Assembly (NCBI GenBank): GCA_024277115.1
Contig: JAJRVW010000120.1
Span: 1-42,413, forward strand
Source of the DNA: Calditrichota bacterium
GTDB lineage: Bacteria; Calditrichota; Calditrichia; Calditrichales; J004
Reading direction: 5' to 3'
Length of the DNA stretch: 42,413 bases
The translations under genes and the position numbers were made by a program. How positions within the stretch are numbered: position 1 is the stretch's first letter; each line of letters opens with the position of its first letter. Shown here in pieces: positions 1-7,023 of this stretch. The notes below the pieces were generated by a model. It was not told the origin of the DNA and made no database searches. It saw only the letters and a list, made by a program, of their open reading frames with translations.

Positions 1-56
1 AGTGCAATCAACCCGAGAAACGGAGCTATGCGCCTTATCAGACTTTGATATTTCAT
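1..56 (-). CDS. Sugar ABC transporter permease, N-terminal fragment (RbsC-type), cut by window edge
   Basis: An ATG at 56-54 opens a frame that runs off the window edge and reads MKYQSLIRRIAPFLGLIAL. This is a short basic N-terminus followed by the start of a hydrophobic helix, as in RbsC/XylH-type permeases. It begins 28 bases after the stop of the RbsA-type ATPase, and a permease is the usual next gene there. No strong Shine-Dalgarno is visible; AAAGAAA precedes the start. The identity rests mainly on position and on the hydrophobic start, since only 18 full codons are available. Confidence 0.6.
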   Translation of the reverse strand, partial: MKYQSLIRRIAPFLGLIA

Positions 57-84
57 TTTCTTTAAGTTCAATCTTATCCCCTGT

Positions 85-1611
85 TTATAACAATGGTGAG
101 GCCGCTTCCATAATATTTTCCTGTGTGGCCTCTTCATGGGTCAAAATTGCGGCTACCTCTCCCTCGCGTAACACCATAATGCGATCGCAAATAGTTAATA
201 ACTCCGGTATTTCCGAAGAAGCCATTACAATGGCGATTCCTTGCTGGGCTAGTTTAGACAACAACACATAAATATCATGTTTCGCCCCAACATCAACACC
301 GCGGGTTGGATCATCCAAAAGGAGTGCGCGCGGATTGGTAGCCAACCATTTTGCCAATAATACTTTTTGCTGGTTCCCTCCCGATAATGAATCAATCGGT
401 CGCGTTAAGTCACTTACATCAATGCTAAGTTCATCGATGTACCGGGCAGCCAGGCATTCTTCCAGTTTTGCGGAAAGAAATACTTTTTTATAAACGATTT
501 TATCAAGGGCAGCCAGCAACATATTATGGGCAATATTCATCCCCAATACAAGTCCGTTCCCTTTTCTATCTTCTGTAATAAGGGCAATCCCTGCATCGAT
601 AGCGGCAATAGGATCGGGCAATTCTATAAGCTCTCCCTCCAACTCTACTTTTCCTGAAACATCGGAGGCAGCTACCCCAAATAAAGATTCTATAAGCTCT
701 GTTCGCCCTGCGCCCAACAGACCGGCGATACCAAATATTTCCCCCTTTTTTACATCGAAGGAGATATTTGAAACCCGATCTCGTTTTCCGATATCCGGAT
801 CTTTTCGAATAACATTCTTTACACACAAAACCACCTCATCTGCCGGCCTGCTCTGTTTTATAAAAAACTGCTCAAATGGCCTGCCAACCATCAGTTGGAT
901 CAGCTCCAGGCGTGTCGTTTTTCCGACAGTGACCACAGCAACATTGGCCCCGTCCCGCATGACAGTTATTCTATCTGCGAGTTCGAATATCTCCGGGATT
1001 CGGTGGGATATATATATTACGGAAACACCTTGGGCTTTTAATTTCCGGACAACTTTTAAAAGGGTTTCTGATTCCGTGTCCGAAAGTGCAGATGTGGGCT
1101 CGTCCATTATCAGGATTTTCGCATTGAGCGATAAAGCTTTTGCTATTTCTACAAGCTGTTGCTGACCAACCCGCAAATTACCCACCAATAAGGTAACGGG
1201 GAGATCGAAGTGCAGCTTTGCCAACACTGCCGCTGCTTCCCGGTTCATTTTAGCAAAATCAATAAACCCACCCATCATTGTTGGTTCCCTGCCCAAAAAA
1301 ATATTCTCTGCCACCGAAAGGTCCGGCACCAGGTTGAGCTCCTGATAAATAATGCCAATCCCTGCTTGTTCTGCTTCCTTGGGGTCACGAAAACGTATGG
1401 GCTGGTCACCAATCCTGATTTCACCGCTCCAATCATCATAGATGCCCGCAAGGATTTTCATCAAGGTAGATTTCCCCGCGCCGTTCTCTCCCATTAATGC
1501 CATTATTTCGCCCTGCCGCAGTTCAAAATCAACATGATTCAGCACGCAGACTCCTGAGAAATCTTTCGTAATGCCATACATTTGTAAAGCTGGTTGGTTA
1601 TGCTGGTTCAT
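85..1611 (-). CDS. Sugar ABC transporter ATP-binding protein, two fused ATPase domains (RbsA/XylG/MglA type)
   Basis: This 508-residue cytoplasmic protein would power sugar import by a ribose/xylose-type ABC transporter. The first ATPase domain has Walker A GENGAGKST at 41-49, a VGQQQ signature near 148-152 and Walker B ILIMDEP at 166-172. The second has the degenerate Walker A GLLGAGRTE (297-305) typical of RbsA, an LSGGNQQ signature (409-415) and LLLDDPTRG (430-438), where the usual catalytic Glu of domain 2 is Asp. Length is normal for the family (about 500). The ATG start at 1611 has no clear Shine-Dalgarno. It lies downstream of the FucI-like isomerase and upstream of a permease fragment. 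No matching periplasmic binding protein is in the window. The sugar is unknown; the neighbours suggest the monosaccharide handled by the isomerase and kinase. Confidence 0.93.
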   Translation of the reverse strand: MNQHNQPALQMYGITKDFSGVCVLNHVDFELRQGEIMALMGENGAGKSTLMKILAGIYDDWSGEIRIGDQPIRFRDPKEAEQAGIGIIYQELNLVPDLSVAENIFLGREPTMMGGFIDFAKMNREAAAVLAKLHFDLPVTLLVGNLRVGQQQLVEIAKALSLNAKILIMDEPTSALSDTESETLLKVVRKLKAQGVSVIYISHRIPEIFELADRITVMRDGANVAVVTVGKTTRLELIQLMVGRPFEQFFIKQSRPADEVVLCVKNVIRKDPDIGKRDRVSNISFDVKKGEIFGIAGLLGAGRTELIESLFGVAASDVSGKVELEGELIELPDPIAAIDAGIALITEDRKGNGLVLGMNIAHNMLLAALDKIVYKKVFLSAKLEECLAARYIDELSIDVSDLTRPIDSLSGGNQQKVLLAKWLATNPRALLLDDPTRGVDVGAKHDIYVLLSKLAQQGIAIVMASSEIPELLTICDRIMVLREGEVAAILTHEEATQENIMEAASPLL

Positions 1612-1822
1612 ATAAATTTTCAGTGCAGTTGAATTGTTTGTTTTTTCCTACCAATACCATTGCCTGTAAGAACTTCATCGTATTTCTAATCCATCCTTTC
1701 CAAGTCATTTAGGAAATGTATTATGAGGCTCTTGTTGGTACCAAAATCGATAGAGGCGATGTCATTTTGAAAAGGTAAATAGTGTCTTCCACATCGCCAC
1801 CCCTCTTAATAACCCAATAAAG
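1612..1822. other. 211-base intergenic stretch between isomerase and ABC ATPase
   Basis: No convincing gene is visible. An 8-base perfect inverted repeat (GGCGATGT at 1755-1762, ACATCGCC at 1791-1798) could form a hairpin with a 28-base loop in the operon transcript. One minus-strand frame is open for about 39 codons and ends at a TAG near 1704, but it has no start signal and no family I recognise. It could be a worn gene remnant or chance. The length is unusual inside an otherwise tightly packed operon. Confidence 0.4.
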
Positions 1823-3448
1823 CTAAAATGCAATCCCATCTTTCCGTGTACCACAAACACAGACTTGCATTCCCAATTCGTGCGCCAGGGCAGCTTTGCT
1901 ATAAAGGCACAAATCCGCTTCTTCCGGGCCGTTGGCATATGCAACCTGAATGTGGTTGGCCTTGTGCCTGGCCATCATCTGATCCCTGTTGATACCATAC
2001 AATACAGCATGCATAATAGGCCATTGGTAGGTTGTCTCACGTAAACGCCGTTCTGTTTCTTCCTTAGGCAGGGCAACAACCTTTGCCCGTCCAATATCCA
2101 TGTGTAATTTATTGTCTTTAATAAAAATACGGCTCCAAACAATTTCGCCCGGCCTGGCAATACCTGCACAGGTAGAGCCCCCCAATCGGAAATACATCAC
2201 GGGCTGCCTCTCGCCCACAGTGCCGGCATAACCGTTAATATGGTGAGCCGGAGGTGCGGCGCCGCTGATTTCAAAGACCCAAACATATTCATTCGTTGAG
2301 CCACTTTTATCGTCATCGGCCCAGCGCAAATCGTGCAAAGTGTTTTCCGGTGGCTGCTTAAGTGCAAGATGAACACGTTGCGTTAATACACCATCAACTC
2401 CGGCACATTCATCGACCTCGTTAAAGTGCGTAAATGGCAGGCCAGCCTTGATAATTTTACCATCCGCATTTTTTACAGGAGGACGGTCTCCATTATTAAG
2501 CAATCCTTCTGCAAAGTCTGATGCCGGGCACAGGTCCGTCAATCCAAGTTGATATTGTATGCCAATAGCCTCGCTACCCGTCGCATCTGCCAGGCGCAAT
2601 GCGGCGACATACATTTTACACTGTTCCAAAACTTGTTTTTTTGTTAGTTCGCTGGCTTCATCACTACCGAAATTGAAAGTCATTCCTTTATCCTGCACCC
2701 ATTTCAGAACTGCCTGGGCTTCACCATCAGGAACCTGTTGCATGGACGCATACAAGCTGCTCTGCGACAAGCGTTCTTTGATGAACCCCGTTGCTATCAA
2801 CAAATCGTCAGGGATAATCGCGTTGTACATACCCATGCACCCCTCATCAAATACACCAAGAATTACCCGGTTCTTCTTTATTTCACTCGCAAGTGTTTGT
2901 GCAGTTTGAACAGCCCTGGAAGGTATATCAACTTTGCTCAAAGGTTTTATATGCGAATCATCATGCTCGATTATACCAGTAGTCAACCATTGATTTAATT
3001 TCTGCTTAAATGCCGTTTGCGTAAAGTCTTCCCCCCACAAACTGGAATACTCAACACCTGCTTTGGTGAGTGATCCATTTAAATTGAGCAGACCAACCAA
3101 TCCGGGCCAGGTACCCGACCAATTTGCCAGCGTTAACACAGGGCCTTTATGGTCAATAAGCCCACCTAGTACATGGTGGCTATATTGCCAGACACTCTCC
3201 GCCACAATAAGGGGCAAATACTTATCTATTTGTGCGAAAATGGCCAGGCCTTCTTTTTGGCTACTAATAAACCCGTGTTGTTCTTTTTCTTTGAAGGGGT
3301 GAGCACGCTCTATATTGAAGCCTAATTCCGCAACGACATCCCGCAGGTTGTTCTCCATCTGCAATTGCGTAGGCCAGCAAGTTTGATTTGCTGCCAGACG
3401 TGAATCTCCACTGGCCACCAATAAGATTTTTTTATTTTTTTTTGACAT
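1823..3448 (-). CDS. L-fucose/L-arabinose isomerase-like protein (FucI/AraA superfamily)
   Basis: A 541-residue cytoplasmic protein related to the FucI-type aldose-ketose isomerases, which are metal dependent. The length is close to that of FucI (about 590). Visible landmarks are DEGCMGMYNA in the middle of the protein, a GGSTCAG segment in the C-terminal third, and ARHKANHIQVAYANG near the end, which resembles the C-terminal histidine region of FucI. I cannot place the individual metal ligands with certainty. Its neighbours are a PfkB kinase, a small alpha/beta-barrel protein and an RbsA-type ATPase. This fits an import, isomerise and phosphorylate pathway. The substrate could be fucose, another deoxy sugar or something quite different; the general family is surer than the activity. 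The start is ATG, with only a weak Shine-Dalgarno (CGGGA). Confidence 0.72.
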   Translation of the reverse strand: MSKKNKKILLVASGDSRLAANQTCWPTQLQMENNLRDVVAELGFNIERAHPFKEKEQHGFISSQKEGLAIFAQIDKYLPLIVAESVWQYSHHVLGGLIDHKGPVLTLANWSGTWPGLVGLLNLNGSLTKAGVEYSSLWGEDFTQTAFKQKLNQWLTTGIIEHDDSHIKPLSKVDIPSRAVQTAQTLASEIKKNRVILGVFDEGCMGMYNAIIPDDLLIATGFIKERLSQSSLYASMQQVPDGEAQAVLKWVQDKGMTFNFGSDEASELTKKQVLEQCKMYVAALRLADATGSEAIGIQYQLGLTDLCPASDFAEGLLNNGDRPPVKNADGKIIKAGLPFTHFNEVDECAGVDGVLTQRVHLALKQPPENTLHDLRWADDDKSGSTNEYVWVFEISGAAPPAHHINGYAGTVGERQPVMYFRLGGSTCAGIARPGEIVWSRIFIKDNKLHMDIGRAKVVALPKEETERRLRETTYQWPIMHAVLYGINRDQMMARHKANHIQVAYANGPEEADLCLYSKAALAHELGMQVCVCGTRKDGIAF

Positions 3449-3511
3449 TTAAAATCCCGGTTTATTTCATTTATTAAGTAAGGAACAAAGCACGAGCAAT
3501 GTGTTCAAATC

Positions 3512-3823
3512 TTAATAATCAAGGTTTTTGTAAAACTCGATTTTGACTTGTTTAAAAAACGGCGCTTGTTTTTTGAACAATGCCTCATGTGCACCATCCC
3601 CGTTAAAAAAGTCTAATGCCCCATACGCAGATTCGATGTTGGGAAACTCACATTGCCAAATAAGTGTGTTACAAGGCTGTCCGGCCGCGATAGGCTGCAT
3701 TCGTTTTCCTTTGGGGTAATCCTCCCTTGCGGCTTCCAATTCTGCAAATTTTTTCTCCAACGCCATAAATTCATCTTCTTTTGTTGGGTCGAACTGCTGC
3801 ATAATGCGCATTGTAATACTCAT
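3512..3823 (-). CDS. Small dimeric alpha/beta-barrel-like protein, function unknown
   Basis: A 103-residue soluble protein beginning MSITMRIMQQFDP. The beta-alpha-beta pattern, the acidic helix around 15-38 and the later segment NTLIWQCEFPNIESAYGALDFF resemble the dimeric alpha/beta-barrel (ferredoxin-fold ABM, NIPSNAP or mutarotase-like) superfamily. It has a very strong Shine-Dalgarno (GGAGG, 7 bases upstream), and its ATG follows the PfkB stop by one base, so translation is probably coupled. Because it sits between a kinase and an isomerase, a sugar mutarotase-like role is conceivable. I do not see the specific signature of RhaM, so function is left open. Confidence 0.6.
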   Translation of the reverse strand: MSITMRIMQQFDPTKEDEFMALEKKFAELEAAREDYPKGKRMQPIAAGQPCNTLIWQCEFPNIESAYGALDFFNGDGAHEALFKKQAPFFKQVKIEFYKNLDY

Positions 3824-3824
3824 T

Positions 3825-4862
3825 TTATTCCTCCAATAACTGCAAAATATTTTTATGGACTGCTTTTTTCGATTTAAGGGCCAGGTTATGCAACGATGCC
3901 CTGTCTATGTATTCATTTATTGCATGCGGCGATGTAACGGCAAGGCTACCTATTAGTGTGCCTAATACTTGTGCTTCATGCAGGGAGAGGCCTGCAACAA
4001 CGCCTATAATCAGCCCCGCCAAATATGCATCTCCAGCCCCGGCCGTACCGTCTACCTGTACTTTACACGCAGGAACATGCGTAAGCCTCGCCCCATCACT
4101 CAACCAGCTTCCCTTGTCCCCATCCGTAATTGATACTTTAATCGTATTATTAATAAGATTAAATTTACTTATGGCCGCTTCAATAATAACGGTAGAGGAA
4201 TTATCCTCGGGCGACATGTCCACCGCGGCTGCGGCTTCATCAATATTTATGGCCATCAAATCAATACGTTTCAATATATCCGATTGCACAACCTCGTACA
4301 TTTCTTCAGATAAGAAAGAAGCAACATTGAAAAAGCCATGCTCCCTGCCCATTTCAAGAAGCATTGCCCGTGCTTCAAGCGGTACCTCTGGCGCTGCCAA
4401 AACGATGCCTTCATCTTTAAAATGGGAGAATTCTTTTGCGGCCATACGAACAACCCCCGCATCAACTTTTGAGCAAGCGGAGTCTCCCGTACTCATATTT
4501 CCGCCACTTTTATCCGGATATCGAAAGCAGAAAGCAAAAAGGGTATCAGTATTTACAGATTGCCCCATATATTTCATTATCATGCCCGTATTGGCCATTT
4601 CAGATAAAAGCTGCCTGCCTATCGTATCATCGCCAACCCTACTTATCGGAAAAACTTGGAACTGTGGACCAAGCAGGGTTTGTACATAGTGCAGAATGAT
4701 ATGAAGTTTGCAATAATCTTTTTGATCCAGGAAACAGCCTGCACGGCTCTCTTCCCTGCCAAGAGTGTGGTCTCCATTTAAAAGGAAAACACTGCCAGAC
4801 CCAACACCGCCAACCCCAATTACGGCCTTGTAACGCGCAGTACCCGTATTAATTTTTAACAT
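3825..4862 (-). CDS. PfkB-family carbohydrate kinase
   Basis: A ribokinase-fold sugar kinase of 345 residues, cytoplasmic. Near the N-terminus it has the VIGVGGVGSGSVF strand-turn, which is expanded relative to ribokinase. Near the C-terminus it has DGTAGAGDAYLAG, the PfkB signature 2 with the anion-hole glycines and catalytic Asp. I chose the ATG at 4862, with a GGA 13 bases upstream; a TTG at 4880 would add six residues but lacks any Shine-Dalgarno. It lies between the NagB-like gene (33-base gap) and the small barrel protein. It likely phosphorylates the sugar made by the FucI-like isomerase. The substrate cannot be told from sequence alone; a fructose-, tagatose- or fuculose-type ketose would suit the context. 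Confidence 0.85.
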   Translation of the reverse strand: MLKINTGTARYKAVIGVGGVGSGSVFLLNGDHTLGREESRAGCFLDQKDYCKLHIILHYVQTLLGPQFQVFPISRVGDDTIGRQLLSEMANTGMIMKYMGQSVNTDTLFAFCFRYPDKSGGNMSTGDSACSKVDAGVVRMAAKEFSHFKDEGIVLAAPEVPLEARAMLLEMGREHGFFNVASFLSEEMYEVVQSDILKRIDLMAINIDEAAAAVDMSPEDNSSTVIIEAAISKFNLINNTIKVSITDGDKGSWLSDGARLTHVPACKVQVDGTAGAGDAYLAGLIIGVVAGLSLHEAQVLGTLIGSLAVTSPHAINEYIDRASLHNLALKSKKAVHKNILQLLEE

Positions 4863-4895
4863 TTTCACTAATTGTTCCAATCGCTGATAAATATA

Positions 4896-5786
4896 TTATA
4901 AACCCAAGTCCCATTCCGGATGCTCGCTAATAGGATGGCGGGCGGTTTCAATCGTTGCCGTAATCAGGGCATCGTTGTGTTCCTGAAGCAGGGTTATTGG
5001 ATACTCCGGTGTTAAGTGGCTAAAGAGGGCTACACGTAATGCCGTTTGTTTCCAGGCACCAGTATCACTAAAAAGGCGTATTTTACGCGCAGAAAGACAT
5101 TCTTTTACCCCAAGTGTTACAGACATGGGCGGGACAAATTGATAGGCGCTACCAAAAGTGCGCTGTGCCAATGCTATTATCGTGTCGATATTGTTTTCCT
5201 GGATACGCACGGTCGAAGCGCGGACATCATCAATTGTTATGTGACTAAATGGGTGGCGCCGGGCTTGATTATAAGCGATATGACCATCCTGCCCCCAGCC
5301 GCCATAAGTAATATCAATCGGCAATTCCGATATTTTGGAGCTGATCTCTTCTATATTATAAGCTGTGGGCCAAAACCTGTTTTTTTTCGGAACAGTCAGC
5401 TCGGGTAGGATTGGGCCGTAAAAATGCCTTTCCATAAATCCCCTAAAACTGTATGGATGTTGCCGCGGGAGCTCCTGCCCTTGCCAGTCCAGGCACTCAT
5501 CCATATGAAATACAACAAAGTTTGTTAAGCTTACTTTTTCCCGGTTTATCAAATCAGTAAAAGGTTTGTACCAACACCCGGGACCACAAGGGATAATCGC
5601 ACGCGTCGTCTCGCCCTTTTTATTATGGTTTTTTATTTCATCTACAAGCTCGCGCGCCATTATATGCCCCATGTCTTCAGAGGTTTTACATAACCGAAAG
5701 GCTGTTTTTAATTTTTTATGATTCTCTAAATCTTTATATGGAACCTTGCACCAGTCATAAAGATGCTTTTTTAAAATTGTACCCAT
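4896..5786 (-). CDS. Glucosamine-6-phosphate deaminase-like protein (NagB/6-phosphogluconolactonase superfamily) with altered catalytic residue
   Basis: A 296-residue cytoplasmic protein with NagB-type landmarks: IPCGPG (65-70) in the phosphate-binding region, FHMDE (93-97) matching the NagB MDE motif with Asp72, and GGWGQDGHIAYNQ (162-174) matching NagB's GxxxDGHIAFNE. In E. coli NagB the triad is Asp141-His143-Glu148; here Asp167 and His169 are kept but the Glu is Gln174. The family also includes sugar-phosphate isomerases and lactonases, so classic deamination is not assured. The ATG at 5786 has GGGGG just upstream. It overlaps the end of the PepSY gene by 32 bases and precedes the PfkB kinase, so it probably acts in the same sugar pathway. 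Confidence 0.75.
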   Translation of the reverse strand: MGTILKKHLYDWCKVPYKDLENHKKLKTAFRLCKTSEDMGHIMARELVDEIKNHNKKGETTRAIIPCGPGCWYKPFTDLINREKVSLTNFVVFHMDECLDWQGQELPRQHPYSFRGFMERHFYGPILPELTVPKKNRFWPTAYNIEEISSKISELPIDITYGGWGQDGHIAYNQARRHPFSHITIDDVRASTVRIQENNIDTIIALAQRTFGSAYQFVPPMSVTLGVKECLSARKIRLFSDTGAWKQTALRVALFSHLTPEYPITLLQEHNDALITATIETARHPISEHPEWDLGL

Positions 5787-6528
5787 ATTTCCCCCGGAAT
5801 ATTAGAAAAAAGTAATTTATACTTGCTTTGTTGTATTTATTTTGCCCTTCGCCTTTTCTTTTTCGCGTCACAAAAAGTAAAATAAAGCCCGATGCAATTG
5901 TAATTAATCCAAATAACGAAAAGAACTGGACCAATGTGTTTCGGAAATCATCCAGTCCCTGATAATCCATCGAATGCATCATCCAAAAGAAATCAAACCA
6001 ACGCCAGCTCTCCGTTCTAACCCTTTGGATACTTCCATTGTTTTCAGCCACATATACAGCCAGGTTTTGGCTTCCCCGGAAGTGGATTGCCCATGCGGGC
6101 AATGGCTTTCCTCTATACTCATGGTGTGACCCTACTTCGGTAATGTATTCAGTTGAGGCCATTTTATAGCGATCTTTTACATGGGTCCTTGCAATACTTT
6201 TCGCTTCCTGTTCGGTTATACCTTCTTTTAGTTCACCCGACCGTGCATTGATTAATTGTGATTTATTAATCCAATAATAGGGTGTATCCAGGATGAACCG
6301 GAGTTCGAAGCTGCTTACATTTAGCGTAGGGTCGATCTGGACAAAATCTGCAAATTGGATGAAAGTTTTATTTATTTTTTCATTTATTAAACTATCTCCA
6401 CGAATATCATCTTTACTGGTAAAACTAAAATAGAGCCCGCCTATTGTCCAAAAGAAGAATTGGATTCCAAGTAGCACACCAAGATAACGATGAGACTTTC
6501 GGATATAATATTGATAACTTTTTTTCAT
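5755..6528 (-). CDS. PepSY-domain membrane protein
   Basis: A 257-residue inner-membrane protein with two predicted membrane helices, one near residues 14-36 (YLGVLLGIQFFFWTIGGLYF) and one near 196-220 (FFSLFGLITIASGFILLF), and a periplasmic PepSY-like region between them. The layout HRYLG at the start and DFFWMMHSMDY before the second helix is typical of PepSY-associated membrane proteins, often tied to iron or redox functions. The ATG at 6528 was preferred over a TTG at 6552 because MKKSYQYYIRKSHRY matches the family start. The final 30 residues run into the NagB-like gene, which is unusual. Why it sits in a sugar operon is unclear. Confidence 0.78.
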   Translation of the reverse strand: MKKSYQYYIRKSHRYLGVLLGIQFFFWTIGGLYFSFTSKDDIRGDSLINEKINKTFIQFADFVQIDPTLNVSSFELRFILDTPYYWINKSQLINARSGELKEGITEQEAKSIARTHVKDRYKMASTEYITEVGSHHEYRGKPLPAWAIHFRGSQNLAVYVAENNGSIQRVRTESWRWFDFFWMMHSMDYQGLDDFRNTLVQFFSLFGLITIASGFILLFVTRKRKGEGQNKYNKASINYFFLIFRGKYGYNFKKASL

Positions 6529-6595
6529 ATGGGGCGCTTCTCTGATTCTCAAAATAATACAGATCGAGATTGGTTACTGTATCTGTATTTCTTAT

Positions 6596-7009
6596 TTATT
6601 TAACAACAACCTCTACTGTACCAATCAGCCCAGTTTCCAACGCCTCTGAAGATCGGACAATAATTTCATTGCCCTCTTCGTCTCTTGCACTAAAATCAAG
6701 ATGGTATGTAGCAGAGGGCGCTTCTATGGGAACAGTTAAAGCGGAACTCCACATTTTATCATTTGCCTTTTCATCCCCATCCACGCCATCATCATTTAAT
6801 ACATAGAAAATACCTGTATTTTCACGGACTGTAGCCGTTACAGTTGCAATTTTATCTGCCGGCCCCTTAAAGACAATAATAATTATTGCATCTTCGCCAG
6901 GGGCAATTGTGGAGGGCTTTACCATAAGCTGCTTAACTTTTAGCTGGCTGGTACACCCGGTAATAATCAACACGAACAAGCATAAAAAGTAAACTAGTTT
7001 TATTTTCAT
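6596..7009 (-). CDS. Lipoprotein with Ig-like (choice-of-anchor type) fold
   Basis: A 137-residue protein with a lipoprotein signal peptide: basic start MKIK, hydrophobic stretch, and the lipobox ITGC with Cys19 as the lipidation site. The rest is beta-rich and reads like one immunoglobulin-like domain (VKPSTIAPGEDAIIIIVF through SATYHLDFSARDEEGNE). The Shine-Dalgarno is very strong (AAAGGAGGAGG). It lies 14 bases after the GH116 gene, so it is probably made with it. It may hold or present the glycosidase or substrate at the membrane; no catalytic motif is seen. Confidence 0.75.
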   Translation of the reverse strand: MKIKLVYFLCLFVLIITGCTSQLKVKQLMVKPSTIAPGEDAIIIIVFKGPADKIATVTATVRENTGIFYVLNDDGVDGDEKANDKMWSSALTVPIEAPSATYHLDFSARDEEGNEIIVRSSEALETGLIGTVEVVVK

Positions 7010-7023
7010 AGTACCCTCCTCCT

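Noticed and set aside
1755-1798. Riboswitch or terminator from the GGCGATGT/ACATCGCC inverted repeat
   Set aside because: Only 8 pairs with a 28-base loop and no T-run; no known riboswitch core was recognised.
3512-3823. L-rhamnose mutarotase (RhaM)
   Set aside because: Size and fold are similar, but I do not see the RhaM active-site pattern, and no rhamnose isomerase or rhamnulokinase was recognised with confidence.
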